Shown here piece after piece: positions 26,975 through 35,048 of a stretch of 64,000 nt of DNA. The stretch comes from an uncultured Saprospiraceae bacterium (GTDB lineage: Bacteria; Bacteroidota; Bacteroidia; Chitinophagales; Saprospiraceae). The notes beneath the pieces are model-generated. The model was given only the letters and a program-made list of their open reading frames with translations. It was not told where the DNA came from and made no database searches. Location: contig CALFUK010000048.1 of NCBI GenBank assembly GCA_937929945.1, positions 61,271-125,270 of the forward strand, read 5' to 3'. The position numbers were made by a program, and so were the translations under genes. How positions within the stretch are numbered: the first letter of the stretch is position 1; every line of letters begins with the position of its first letter.

Positions 26975-27709
26975 CTAGTTTCTTACAAGTTTATAAATAT
27001 CCTTAGACAGCGCTATCGCATCTGGAGTATCGCTGTGCAAACATATGGTATCGACAGAGATTTCTTGCACTCTCCCCGAGATAGTCGTCACAGATTGTTC
27101 AGTAGCCAGTTGTACCACCTGCTGCATGACCGCAGCATGGTCCAATACCGCCCCTTCATGCCTGCGATCTCTGAGCTGCAGGTCATCCTCATAGAGCCGA
27201 TCAGCGAAGACTTCATGATGAAAGGCCATGCCTTTAGATAAGGCAATATCCGCGATGTGTGAGCCAGAGAGTCCGTATAGTATTAACCTATCATCGATCT
27301 CCAACACTGTCTCGACGACCACAGCAGCGATAGCTTCGTCTCGTGCTGCTGCATTGTATAGTGCGCCATGTGGCTTGACGTGATGGAGCGTGGCTTGCTG
27401 TAGCTCTACCATGCCTTTAAGTGCAGAGATTTGATACTGCAGGATTGACTTCAGCTCAGCTGGATGAATCTCCATGAAGCGTCGGCCAAATCCTTGTAGA
27501 TCTGGATAGGACGGATGCGCACCTATTTTTACCTCCTGAGCGATGGCAGCCTGTATAGTCCTGCTAATGGTCTGAGGATCGCCTGAATGAAACCCACAAG
27601 CGATATTACAAGAGCTGATGTAAGGCATGATCTGCTCGTCCAAATTAGCCAATGGCTTGCCATAGCTTTCGCCCAAGTCGCAGTTAAGATCTATGACTCG
27701 GCTATTCAT
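26975..27709 (-). CDS. pxpA: 5-oxoprolinase subunit A (LamB/YcsF family)
   Basis: 244 residues from the ATG at 27709, directly before the family's invariant start VIDLNCDLGES. An upstream in-frame extension to 27811 lies inside the DUF2891 gene and has no family match. Other motifs: SSCNIACGFHSGDP, IGAHPSYPDLQGFGRR, HHVKPHGALYN and EVFADRLYEDD. It carries the metal-independent TIM-barrel-like catalytic unit for 5-oxoproline hydrolysis. The start overlaps the end of the DUF2891 gene by eight bases, so the operon is translationally coupled. Confidence 0.94.
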   Translation of the reverse strand: MNSRVIDLNCDLGESYGKPLANLDEQIMPYISSCNIACGFHSGDPQTISRTIQAAIAQEVKIGAHPSYPDLQGFGRRFMEIHPAELKSILQYQISALKGMVELQQATLHHVKPHGALYNAAARDEAIAAVVVETVLEIDDRLILYGLSGSHIADIALSKGMAFHHEVFADRLYEDDLQLRDRRHEGAVLDHAAVMQQVVQLATEQSVTTISGRVQEISVDTICLHSDTPDAIALSKDIYKLVRN

Positions 27710-28865
27710 TCGGTATCGATTGGAGCGCATAGAGTGCGAATGAACCCAGCCAATGCCCTCCGCTGTAGTGATCACCCACAATATTCCCGAACGAAGCATC
27801 CATATGCACATCCGCTAACTCTCGTATGTGCTCATTATCTGGGTAAAGGCTCAGCAAAGGATAAAGACACCAAGCCCGAGAAAAATTCACACCATCTAAA
27901 TGGACTAGCTTACCATCTGATCGATCTCTGACCTGACCTGGATCTAGACTCAGGGTACCTCCGACTAATTCTGGCAGAAAGTCAGCCAACCATGATTTAA
28001 ATTCTGCTGTAGATAAAATCTTACGCATCAGATCGACTTCCTGTAGACACGGAGACAAGAAATCATAGCCACTGGGCTCCCAGCTGATTGGACAGTCAGC
28101 ATCAGCAGTATAGAAATCTTTGGCTCTGGATACGATCATCTGCTTCAACGGTTGATCGTCAAAATGGTCTGCGTAGTCATACGCAAAGGACAGTCCAAAA
28201 GCGGTATTGCTGTGCTCTCCTACTCTGATGGGATAGACTAGCTTAGGCAAATAGTCTATGTATTGCTCAGAAATAAAGTGGACGAGAGGCTGAAGATCAC
28301 GCAGCAGCTCTGCGGCTACAGGGTCCTCCCATTTATCTAAGGCCTCTGCTAGCTTCAGCAGCCAGGCCCAGCCATAGGTCCGTTCATAGCTTTTAGTGTA
28401 TTCATTCATGGAGAAATACTCCAGTTCCGTTTGGATATGTTCTTGGTTGATATTCTCTTGCAGCATCCGTTTTAGCTCAGCCGCTTGGGCTAATTCTGGA
28501 TACTCGCTCAGCAGATGCACGATGGACCAATGCCCATGCACCGCAGAGTGCCAGTCAAAACAGCCGTAAAAAGCTGGGTGGTGTACCTGAGGCATGGCCA
28601 GATCAGCTGCTGAGGCAATGGTCAGGCCTGCCTTATAAGGCAGCGGCTTCTGAATGCATGACATGGGAAGTGCAGCCAGGCGCTCGGCCTCTGGCTGCGT
28701 GAGTCTGATGGTTTTGACCTTCGTTTCATTGGACACCTTAGCTTTTTCGTCAATAGCCGTTCGTTGCGCGGCGGCAGAAGGCTGGTGTTCTCCACCATCT
28801 GTACAGCTGATACTGCATATTAGTAATGTGATAAAAGTCAAACAATATTTGAAGGTCATTTCCAT
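27702..28865 (-). CDS. DUF2891 lipoprotein
   Basis: 387 residues with a lipobox (LICSISC, Cys21), so it should be anchored facing the periplasm. The body matches DUF2891: HPAFYGCFDWHSAVHGHWSIVHLL near residue 105, ERTYGWAWLLKLAEAL, EHSNTAFGLSFAYDYA and SWEPSGYDFLSPCLQE. The fold looks like an alpha/alpha toroid, and the His/Trp/Asp-rich motifs suggest a carbohydrate or small-molecule enzyme. The enzymatic role is unknown. First gene of the operon with pxpABC, which links it by context to pyroglutamate or peptide-derived substrates. Confidence 0.88.
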   Translation of the reverse strand: MEMTFKYCLTFITLLICSISCTDGGEHQPSAAAQRTAIDEKAKVSNETKVKTIRLTQPEAERLAALPMSCIQKPLPYKAGLTIASAADLAMPQVHHPAFYGCFDWHSAVHGHWSIVHLLSEYPELAQAAELKRMLQENINQEHIQTELEYFSMNEYTKSYERTYGWAWLLKLAEALDKWEDPVAAELLRDLQPLVHFISEQYIDYLPKLVYPIRVGEHSNTAFGLSFAYDYADHFDDQPLKQMIVSRAKDFYTADADCPISWEPSGYDFLSPCLQEVDLMRKILSTAEFKSWLADFLPELVGGTLSLDPGQVRDRSDGKLVHLDGVNFSRAWCLYPLLSLYPDNEHIRELADVHMDASFGNIVGDHYSGGHWLGSFALYALQSIPNE

Positions 28866-28899
28866 AATACTTTCAGATTTTACTTGGCATATAGCGAAT

Positions 28900-28926
28900 T
28901 AAAACTACTATAAGACCTTTAGTCAA
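28900..28926 (-). promoter_or_regulatory. Possible promoter of the DUF2891-pxpABC operon
   Basis: On the minus strand TTG (28926-28924), 16 bases, then TAGTTTTA (28907-28900), one mismatch from TAnnTTTG, about 35 bases before the ATG. Found by eye only. Confidence 0.35.
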
Positions 28927-29094
28927 TGTACTATTTTTTCTATATCGCCTGACTATTTGAATGGCTTTTCTTTTGGCTTGATCATAGGACATAATCCTCG
29001 ATTATGTATATGACCTTTGAGCTGCTACCGACCTCCACGAGAAAGAACACACCTTATTATAGTCAGATGTATGACAAAAATATTATGCTAAAAG

Positions 29095-29131
29095 TAAAAA
29101 GGTATATCCAGGACCAGCCTAAATATACCTT
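29095..29131 (-). terminator. Terminator after tRNA-Pro
   Basis: AAGGTATAT (29099-29107) pairs perfectly with ATATACCTT (29123-29131), and the minus strand continues with a T run. It begins 15 bases beyond the tRNA. Confidence 0.7.
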
Positions 29132-29145
29132 CTTATAACTATCGG

Positions 29146-29220
29146 TCGGGATGAGAAGATTCGAACTTCCGACCCCACGCCCCCCAGGCGTATACTCTAA
29201 CCGGACTGAGCTACATCCCG
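29146..29220 (-). tRNA. tRNA-Pro (anticodon GGG)
   Basis: On the minus strand the sequence folds into a full cloverleaf: acceptor CGGGATG/CATCCCG (7 perfect pairs), D stem GCTC/GAGT, anticodon stem TACGC/GCGTG with loop CTGGGGG (anticodon GGG), T stem GGAAG/CTTCT with loop TTCGAAT, discriminator A. The CCA end is not encoded. It decodes CCC and, by wobble, CCT codons. Confidence 0.95.
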
Positions 29221-29369
29221 ATGACGCAAATCTACAAAATTCTGGTTTCGATCCTCCTTTTTTAAATTAGACAATAAGTCCCAGAACCATATTTTCATCA
29301 CAGAGAAGTCAACCCCTACAAAAATTGAATACCTGTAGGGTTTTGTGTACATTTATACAAATATGTGTT
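29221..29369. promoter_or_regulatory. Leader of the response regulator with a hairpin
   Basis: CCCTACA (29314-29320) pairs with TGTAGGG (29334-29340), followed by TTTTG, 30 bases before the ATG at 29370. It could be a weak terminator/attenuator or an RNA element in the leader. Confidence 0.35.
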
Positions 29370-30332
29370 ATGAAGGGTGCATCAATTTTAATTGTCGATG
29401 ACAGAGAATTCGATAGGATACTGTACAAAGAGTATCTGGGCGAAGAAGAATATATTTTTAACGAACTAGACGATGGCGATCAAGTCGCTGACTTCCTTAA
29501 TAATAATAAGGTCGATATCATGCTGCTGGACTGGCAGATGCCCCAAATGGGAGGCATGGATGTCCTGAAGGTATTGAAAAATGACCCTCGCTATGAGGAA
29601 ATGCCAATCATCGTCATCACAGGATTAGAGGATGAGAAAGTCCTCGAAGAAGCCTTCACCTTTGGCAGTGTCGACTTCCTCAATAAGCCTGTGCGTAAAA
29701 TAGAACTCTTCTCCAGAGTAAACAGCGCTCTAAAGCTCCATAGAGCTAAGCACCAACTTAAGAAGCAGAAAGATGAGCTGCAAGAACTCAACTCGATCAT
29801 CAAGCAGCAAAAGACAGAACTAGAAAAATCACTCGAACTCAAGTCCGAATTGATCGATCTGCGCGAACAGCAGCACGCCAAAGAAATAGATACCACACAC
29901 CGACGTCTACTCTCCTTTGAGCTGGACTCCAATAAAATAAGTAAACAGATCTCTGACATCAAAAAGATGTATGATGATGCTTACAAAACGGTCAAACTAC
30001 ACTTAGACGATCCTGAAGTATTTCAGAAAATGAAAAAACTCGACAGAAGTATCAGTGCAATCCAAAATGAGCAGGACTCGCACGATGAGTTCAAGAGGTT
30101 ATTCGAAAACATTGATCCTAATTTCTTTAAGAGGTTGACAAAGATCAATCCTAAGCTGACCGCTCTGGATCTGAAGCACTGTGCCTACATCAAGCTAAAC
30201 TTAGATAACTACGAGATATCTCAGCTGCTCAATGTCGAGATCAAAAGCATACAGATGACCAGATATCGAATCAGGAAGAAACTCAAGCTGCAGGAAAACC
30301 AAAGCCTAAGAGAGTTTATTATGCTGCTTTGA
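29370..30332 (+). CDS. Response regulator with coiled coil and LuxR-like DNA-binding domain
   Basis: 320 residues from the ATG at 29370; an upstream TTG frame is not family-like. A REC domain (1-120) has the acidic pocket ILIVDDREFD, phospho-acceptor Asp54 in MLLDWQMPQMGG, Thr in IVITG and Lys in DFLNKPVR. A coiled coil follows (about 125-200, rich in QKDELQELNS heptads). The C-terminal 65 residues are a LuxR-like helix-turn-helix of the Bacteroidota type (LTALDLKHCAYIKLNLDNYEI, QMTRYRIRKKLKL). No partner kinase is adjacent, so it may respond to the seven-PAS kinase; that is inference. Confidence 0.92.
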   Translation: MKGASILIVDDREFDRILYKEYLGEEEYIFNELDDGDQVADFLNNNKVDIMLLDWQMPQMGGMDVLKVLKNDPRYEEMPIIVITGLEDEKVLEEAFTFGSVDFLNKPVRKIELFSRVNSALKLHRAKHQLKKQKDELQELNSIIKQQKTELEKSLELKSELIDLREQQHAKEIDTTHRRLLSFELDSNKISKQISDIKKMYDDAYKTVKLHLDDPEVFQKMKKLDRSISAIQNEQDSHDEFKRLFENIDPNFFKRLTKINPKLTALDLKHCAYIKLNLDNYEISQLLNVEIKSIQMTRYRIRKKLKLQENQSLREFIMLL

Positions 30333-30825
30333 CTTAGGCCTATCCCAGAGTTTAATCTAATGACATATTTTTTTCGCTGACCCAATGATTAGGGATATTC
30401 GGTAGTAAGAATTACTGATTTTTTGTCCAGTCTCTATATTCAACTTATTGATTTCCAATAAACTGCATGAACTTCCCCCCTTACTCCTGAGGATGTTTTA
30501 AAAATGAAATTGATCGAAAAAATGGCGGCAGCATGGAATATACAGAGAAGGATTTATCTGGCATAGCCCCCGATAGCTTTAGGTAATGCTTCATCTCTCT
30601 GCCAGACAAGCGTTTTTTTTGTAATAAGACTGAATCATCTGCTTACTGAATACAATGCCTCTCGTTTTGTGCTAAAGCCAGAATAGAATAACTTCTGAAT
30701 ATTCCTACTAAATACTGTGGTATCAGCATACCACAAAGCAAAAGCTCATACAGCATCTAATTTCTTAGCACTGGTCGTGGGCACAGCACACGGACGTAAG
30801 CAGGTCGAACATCAGTATAAATAAG
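30333..30825. other. Intergenic region with a perfect inverted repeat
   Basis: No gene recognised in about 490 bases. It contains TGTGGTAT-CAGC-ATACCACA at 30716-30735, an 8-bp perfect inverted repeat that could be an operator or a small RNA hairpin. Confidence 0.45.
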
Positions 30826-31254
30826 CTAGTTGAGCTCTGGCAGGCAGGAGATTCTAAACCAAAACTTATCAATCATCGAGATCATATCAAAAAATTCTAT
30901 GATGTCTATGGGCTTGATGAGATAGGCATTAGCACCAGAACTGAAGCATTCATTGATGTCAGCACTGAGGCTGCTCGTGGTCAATATAATGATGGGAATT
31001 TGCTTCAAGATTGTATCCTTCTTAAATACTTTTAGAAGGTCTTTGCCTTGTACTTTAGGTAGATTGAGATCCATGATGATCAGATCAGGCAGGTCTACGT
31101 AACCTCCCTCGATCTTTTCTTCCACATATTGGAGAGTTTGTCCGCCATCCTTCAATAGCTCTAAATCTATAGAAAGATTGTTATCGGTGATAGCCTCCTC
31201 TATGAGCTTTATGTCTCCCTCGTTATCTTCTATTAATAAAACTTTCTTTGTCAT
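30826..31254 (-). CDS. CheY-like single-domain response regulator (Rcp1 type)
   Basis: 142 residues, a lone REC domain: VLLIEDNEGDIKLIEEA, phospho-acceptor Asp62 (LIIMDLNLPKVQGKDLL), IIILTTSSLSADI and a conserved lysine in AYLIKPIDI. This is the Rcp1-like group that partners phytochrome- or PAS-type kinases by phosphotransfer without binding DNA. An orphan here; the large PAS kinase is a possible partner. Confidence 0.92.
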   Translation of the reverse strand: MTKKVLLIEDNEGDIKLIEEAITDNNLSIDLELLKDGGQTLQYVEEKIEGGYVDLPDLIIMDLNLPKVQGKDLLKVFKKDTILKQIPIIILTTSSLSADINECFSSGANAYLIKPIDIIEFFDMISMIDKFWFRISCLPELN

Positions 31255-31565
31255 TTCTTTAGTGGTTTGAAATCTATGGCTTAGCTCTTAACAGATAGAG
31301 CACTAACTTGAATACGACTATAAGACGTACAATGCTGACTAAAACCTAAATATTTCCACCCTACAATTAGTATATGCTTTAGCAAGAATTCACTACAATT
31401 CTACATAATGAGCCCTCGCGATCTAATTTAATCGTGAAACTAATCAATCTTGCGTTTTATTTGGAATAATTCGTAGACAATATCGTATTTATTAACATAT
31501 GTCCATAAATCTTGATTCTGAGCTTGGTCCCAATTTAGCCCATTTGACTTTAGCTATCTTCTCAG
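31255..31565. other. Intergenic region between response regulator and tonB
   Basis: About 310 bases, AT-rich, with no supported gene or RNA; both flanking genes are on the minus strand. Confidence 0.35.
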
Positions 31566-32438
31566 TTACTTTAACTTGAAGTCAATTGATAGCTCGCCAC
31601 ACTGTTTATTTGATTCACTTTTAGAAAACTGGTATTGACTGATCGCGGCCATCGCCGCTTCAACTAAGCTGCGGTCAGAGCTGGTCGACCCTTTCTGGGT
31701 ATATCTGGTGGATGTGACCCTCCCGTCACGGCCCACACAGAGGGATATGACGATGATCCCAGTCGCTTGAGTGTCATCACTAATCTTAGGGGCGTACAAG
31801 AGCTCCCTACCAGCTAAGCCAGTATCTGCCTGGTTAGCCTGCTCTCCCCCTCCATCTATTATCCCCTCTGCTATACCTTCATCAGTTTCTGCGGATTGGT
31901 CCGATCCTGGATGAAATAGACTTGAGAATTCTGATTTGGCCTGCGCATAAGCTGCTTCAGCTTCGGCTGCCTTTTTTGCTTCTGCAGCACGGGCAGCTCT
32001 CGCTTGATTCGCTTTATCTGTGGCTGCTCGGATGGCATCAGTATTTGGATCAGTGAGTTCTGCCCTGACAGCTGCTGGAGTCGCTACCGACTTGCCTATA
32101 GCCTGCTGCTCGCGCTTTGCAGCTTCCGGTTTTTTAGCAGCTGCTGGCGTCTTAGACTGCTGCTTAGGCTGCTGAATCCTTGCTGGCTTGTGAGTCGCCT
32201 TCTTCCGAGATGATGATGAAGCGCTCGATGTATTTTGTTTTTGTTGTGGATGCAACTGATTACTGTAGTCGACAATGAGGTAGCTCTCTACGACGATCGA
32301 CTCGCTCTGTGACTGGATGATCGGGAAGAGGAGGCATAGCAATAGGATGAGATGGATACTCATCGTAATGATCACACTGCGCTGACGATCTGACTGATCG
32401 GCGCCATGGCCGCTTTGCGCTGGAGGTCCTTCATTCAT
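31566..32438 (-). CDS. TonB-family energy transducer
   Basis: 290 residues: one N-terminal membrane helix (VIITMSIHLILLLCLLFPII), a long Ala/Lys/Gln/Pro-rich periplasmic spacer with coiled-coil character (about 60-180) and a small C-terminal domain (TGIIVISLCVGRDGRVTSTRY, AAISQYQFSKS) of the TonB/TolA type with two cysteines. It links the proton motive force, taken from ExbB/ExbD, to outer-membrane receptors or to envelope constriction. The alanine-rich helical spacer is more TolA-like than TonB-like. Last gene of the exbB-exbD-exbD operon, 58 bases downstream. Confidence 0.88.
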   Translation of the reverse strand: MNEGPPAQSGHGADQSDRQRSVIITMSIHLILLLCLLFPIIQSQSESIVVESYLIVDYSNQLHPQQKQNTSSASSSSRKKATHKPARIQQPKQQSKTPAAAKKPEAAKREQQAIGKSVATPAAVRAELTDPNTDAIRAATDKANQARAARAAEAKKAAEAEAAYAQAKSEFSSLFHPGSDQSAETDEGIAEGIIDGGGEQANQADTGLAGRELLYAPKISDDTQATGIIVISLCVGRDGRVTSTRYTQKGSTSSDRSLVEAAMAAISQYQFSKSESNKQCGELSIDFKLK

Positions 32439-32496
32439 ATTCAGGATGTTAGGTTCTATGACCTATAGTGCAAATAGCGTGCTAAACGTATGGTAT

Positions 32497-32892
32497 CTAT
32501 CTATAATTTGTGAGAACGGTCTCTACTTTGTAGCGAAAGGCGATATCAAGGACCGCGACGACGTGCTCATTAGCGACTTTGGGATGAGGCGCTATGGTGA
32601 TACTCACATCTCTGCCTTGCTTCTTAATTTGCTTGACCGCTTTGTCAAGATTAGACAGACTGACAGCTTTGCCATTAATGGTGTATTTGCCTCTGCTGGA
32701 GATGCTGACATTCGTCGGCTTCTGAGTGACGCTGGGCGGTACCCGTGACTTACCAGGTAGTTTGAGATTCAGTGCATTAGGGATGATCAGCGATGAGGTC
32801 AGCATGAAGAAGATCAATAACAGAAAGATGATATCCGTCAAGGATGACATGCTAAACTGAGGATTGACTTTATTTTTCTTTTTTACTCCCAC
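32497..32892 (-). CDS. ExbD/TolR family protein (second copy)
   Basis: 131 residues with the ExbD layout: a basic N-terminus (KKKNKVNPQFSMSSLTD), a membrane helix IIFLLLIFFMLTSSLI whose preceding Asp is the proton-relay residue, and a periplasmic domain. It is a tandem paralogue of the next gene, four bases apart, and their first 35 residues are nearly identical. Two different ExbD proteins in one operon usually form a mixed stator. Confidence 0.93.
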   Translation of the reverse strand: MGVKKKNKVNPQFSMSSLTDIIFLLLIFFMLTSSLIIPNALNLKLPGKSRVPPSVTQKPTNVSISSRGKYTINGKAVSLSNLDKAVKQIKKQGRDVSITIAPHPKVANEHVVAVLDIAFRYKVETVLTNYR

Positions 32893-32897
32893 GGTTC

Positions 32898-33293
32898 CTA
32901 TTTTCTTGGCTGTGTCGCAATGATGGCTCTCATTCTGAGGCTATTAGATATTTCAATGATCTCATTGACTTTGCTCCATGGCACACCTACTTCTGCGACA
33001 ATGGCGATGGTGGCATTTTTCACATTATCCATATCGGCAGAATCTTCCTTGATGCGAGACTTGATCTCCCGAAGTTTGATGGTTTTACCATTATAAGTGG
33101 TGCTACCATCCACCGTCATCATGACCGTGAAGTCTGTCGGTGCGATGGTCTTAGAGTCAGACTCCGGCAGGTCCACAGAGATCTGTACGAGCGATGAGGT
33201 GAGCATGAAGAAAATCAGCAATAAGAAAATGATGTCTGTCAATGACGACATACTGAATTCTGCACTTACCTTATTTCTACGCTTCATCCCCAT
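32898..33293 (-). CDS. ExbD/TolR family protein (first copy)
   Basis: 131 residues with N-terminal KRRNKVSAEFSMSSLTD and membrane helix IIFLLLIFFMLTSSLV. The periplasmic part differs from that of the second copy. Two bases separate it from exbB and four from the second exbD, so the three genes are surely co-transcribed. Confidence 0.93.
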   Translation of the reverse strand: MGMKRRNKVSAEFSMSSLTDIIFLLLIFFMLTSSLVQISVDLPESDSKTIAPTDFTVMMTVDGSTTYNGKTIKLREIKSRIKEDSADMDNVKNATIAIVAEVGVPWSKVNEIIEISNSLRMRAIIATQPRK

Positions 33294-33295
33294 AC

Positions 33296-33988
33296 TTACG
33301 CGACTGGTTCTTGTAGCATGTCCATGAAATCTATCGTGGTACGCTCCATTTGGAAAATAACTTTATCCACACTCGCTACCAGTAAGTTATAGCCCACAAA
33401 GGCCAAGATACCGACGAAAAGCCCAAAGGCTGTCGTGATCAACGCCTGGTAGATACCATCCGCCAGTACATCTGGAGTAACATTGGACTCAGTAGCCATC
33501 TTATAAAATGCCAGGATCATACCTGTCACCGTGCCGAAGAATCCGATCATCGGGGCTGCACCTGCAATACTCGCCAAGGTAGACAGTCCCTTTTCTAACT
33601 TGAATACTTCCAGATTACCGACATTCTCTATGGCGGCATCGATGTCTCTGAGTGGCTTACCGATGCGCATGACGCCCTTCTCTACCATTCGCGCTATTGG
33701 CGAATCTGTTGACCTGCACAGGGCTTTAGCACCTTCGATATTGCCTGTAGCCACTGCAGCCTTGACATTATTAATAAAGTTCTGATCTATTTTTGAAGCT
33801 TTCTTGATGGTCAGCCATCGCTCTATGAAGATGTACAGCGCCATGACGGAGAGCACCAGAAGAACGCTGACGATCACCATACCCAGCGGCCCTCCTTTCA
33901 GAATGAGATCGATGAGTCTTTTGTAGGTGCCTATTTCCTCTTCCGTCGGAGGAGTCGCCTGCATAAATATAAAGCTAAGGTCTAGCAT
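33296..33988 (-). CDS. MotA/TolQ/ExbB proton channel protein
   Basis: 230 residues: a membrane helix at about 30-55, a cytosolic loop, and two helices in the second half (GAAPMIGFFGTVTGMILAF and IYQALITTAFGLFVGILAFV) with the MotA/TolQ/ExbB pattern. It forms the stator pentamer through which protons drive TonB. First gene of the operon; a TAAATTTG -7 box lies about 72 bases upstream. Confidence 0.94.
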   Translation of the reverse strand: MLDLSFIFMQATPPTEEEIGTYKRLIDLILKGGPLGMVIVSVLLVLSVMALYIFIERWLTIKKASKIDQNFINNVKAAVATGNIEGAKALCRSTDSPIARMVEKGVMRIGKPLRDIDAAIENVGNLEVFKLEKGLSTLASIAGAAPMIGFFGTVTGMILAFYKMATESNVTPDVLADGIYQALITTAFGLFVGILAFVGYNLLVASVDKVIFQMERTTIDFMDMLQEPVA

Positions 33989-34059
33989 GAAATGTGTTTT
34001 AATGAAAAGTTCGACTGCAACTGAACGTTTTAGTATTTCAGATAAGTATTCAGCAAAAT

Positions 34060-34067
34060 CAAATTTA
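34060..34067 (-). promoter_or_regulatory. Possible -7 box of the exbB-exbD-exbD-tonB operon
   Basis: TAAATTTG on the minus strand matches TAnnTTTG exactly; no TTG at the ideal -33 distance was seen. Confidence 0.4.
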
Positions 34068-34095
34068 CCGAATAATCATCATATTAAATTAGCAC

Positions 34096-34103
34096 TATAT
34101 TTG
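34096..34103 (+). promoter_or_regulatory. Possible -7 box of the YceI gene
   Basis: TATATTTG matches TAnnTTTG, about 100 bases before the ATG; no -33 TTG visible. Confidence 0.35.
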
Positions 34104-34202
34104 TTAAATATTGATTATCAATAATTAATCCATATTCTAAAACACTTTATGCGCTTATGCGTTGTTAACACATATTTTATCAAAATCTCAATATCATACA
34201 CT

Positions 34203-34853
34203 ATGAAAAATTTCAATATTGTTCTTCTATTCATATCACTGGGACTGCTGGCCGCATGTAATAGCAAGCCTGCAGGAGAAGAAGCATCAACGTCTAAAGC
34301 TGGTAAAGCGGCAGCAGCCACTGGAAAAAGCTATCAGGTCAATACATCTAATTCGACCATCACCTGGACTGGCTCCAAAATAGGTGGCGATCACACCGGC
34401 ACACTCAAACTATCTAATGGCTCTATAGCAGTAGAAGATGGAAAAGTCACAGGAGGATCATTCACGATTGATATGAATTCTCTAAAGAATACGGATCTGC
34501 CAGCGGAAAAGCAAGGCGATTTAGAAGGCCACTTGAAGAACGAAGATTTCTTCGATGTACCTAAGTATCCACAGAGTAAGTTCGAGATCACCAAGATCAC
34601 CAGTGTGTCTGGAGATCCAGCTGCATCACACCTCGTCTATGGTAACCTAACCGTGAAGGATGTAACGAAGCAGGTCGGCTTCAAAACAAAAATCAATGTC
34701 TCAGCAGCTGGTGTTCAAGTGACGTCACCGCCATTCACCATCGACCGCACAGCATTCAACATCAAATATGGCAGCAACAAGTTTTTTGACAACCTCAAAG
34801 ACAAAGCCATCAATGACAATATATCACTGCAGCTGAATATTGCAGCTTCGTAA
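34203..34853 (+). CDS. YceI-family lipoprotein
   Basis: 216 residues from the ATG at 34203; an earlier in-frame start at 34149 precedes the natural signal peptide. Lipobox LGLLAACNS. The YceI beta-barrel (about 45-215) is recognised by YQVNTSNSTITWTGSKIGGDHTGTLKLS, SFTIDMNSLKNTDL, FFDVPKYPQSKFEIT, YGNLTVKDVTKQVGFK and FTIDRTAFNIKYGS. The family binds isoprenoid-type lipids or quinones; the exact role here is unknown. A strong terminator follows. Confidence 0.93.
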   Translation: MKNFNIVLLFISLGLLAACNSKPAGEEASTSKAGKAAAATGKSYQVNTSNSTITWTGSKIGGDHTGTLKLSNGSIAVEDGKVTGGSFTIDMNSLKNTDLPAEKQGDLEGHLKNEDFFDVPKYPQSKFEITKITSVSGDPAASHLVYGNLTVKDVTKQVGFKTKINVSAAGVQVTSPPFTIDRTAFNIKYGSNKFFDNLKDKAINDNISLQLNIAAS

Positions 34854-34895
34854 ATATCAGATAAGGATAGCTCTGTAGCTCATCCGACTAATCAG

Positions 34896-34935
34896 AAAAG
34901 CGCGTATGGCTGATGGCTGTACGTGCTTTTTTTTT
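34896..34935 (+). terminator. Terminator after the YceI gene
   Basis: An 11-bp stem (34896-34906 with 34920-34930, one G-T pair) followed by nine T. Confidence 0.85.
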
Positions 34936-35048
34936 GCTCACTTTAGCTGGTTGAAATCAGCCTATTGCTTGATTGGAATGATATATCAGCTCATTGACAC
35001 GATTATATCTAATGGATTTAATAAATTCGTATAACTATTACCAATAAT

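Noticed and set aside
27710..27811. N-terminal extension of pxpA
   Set aside because: It lies inside the DUF2891 gene and the family begins at VIDLNCDLGES.
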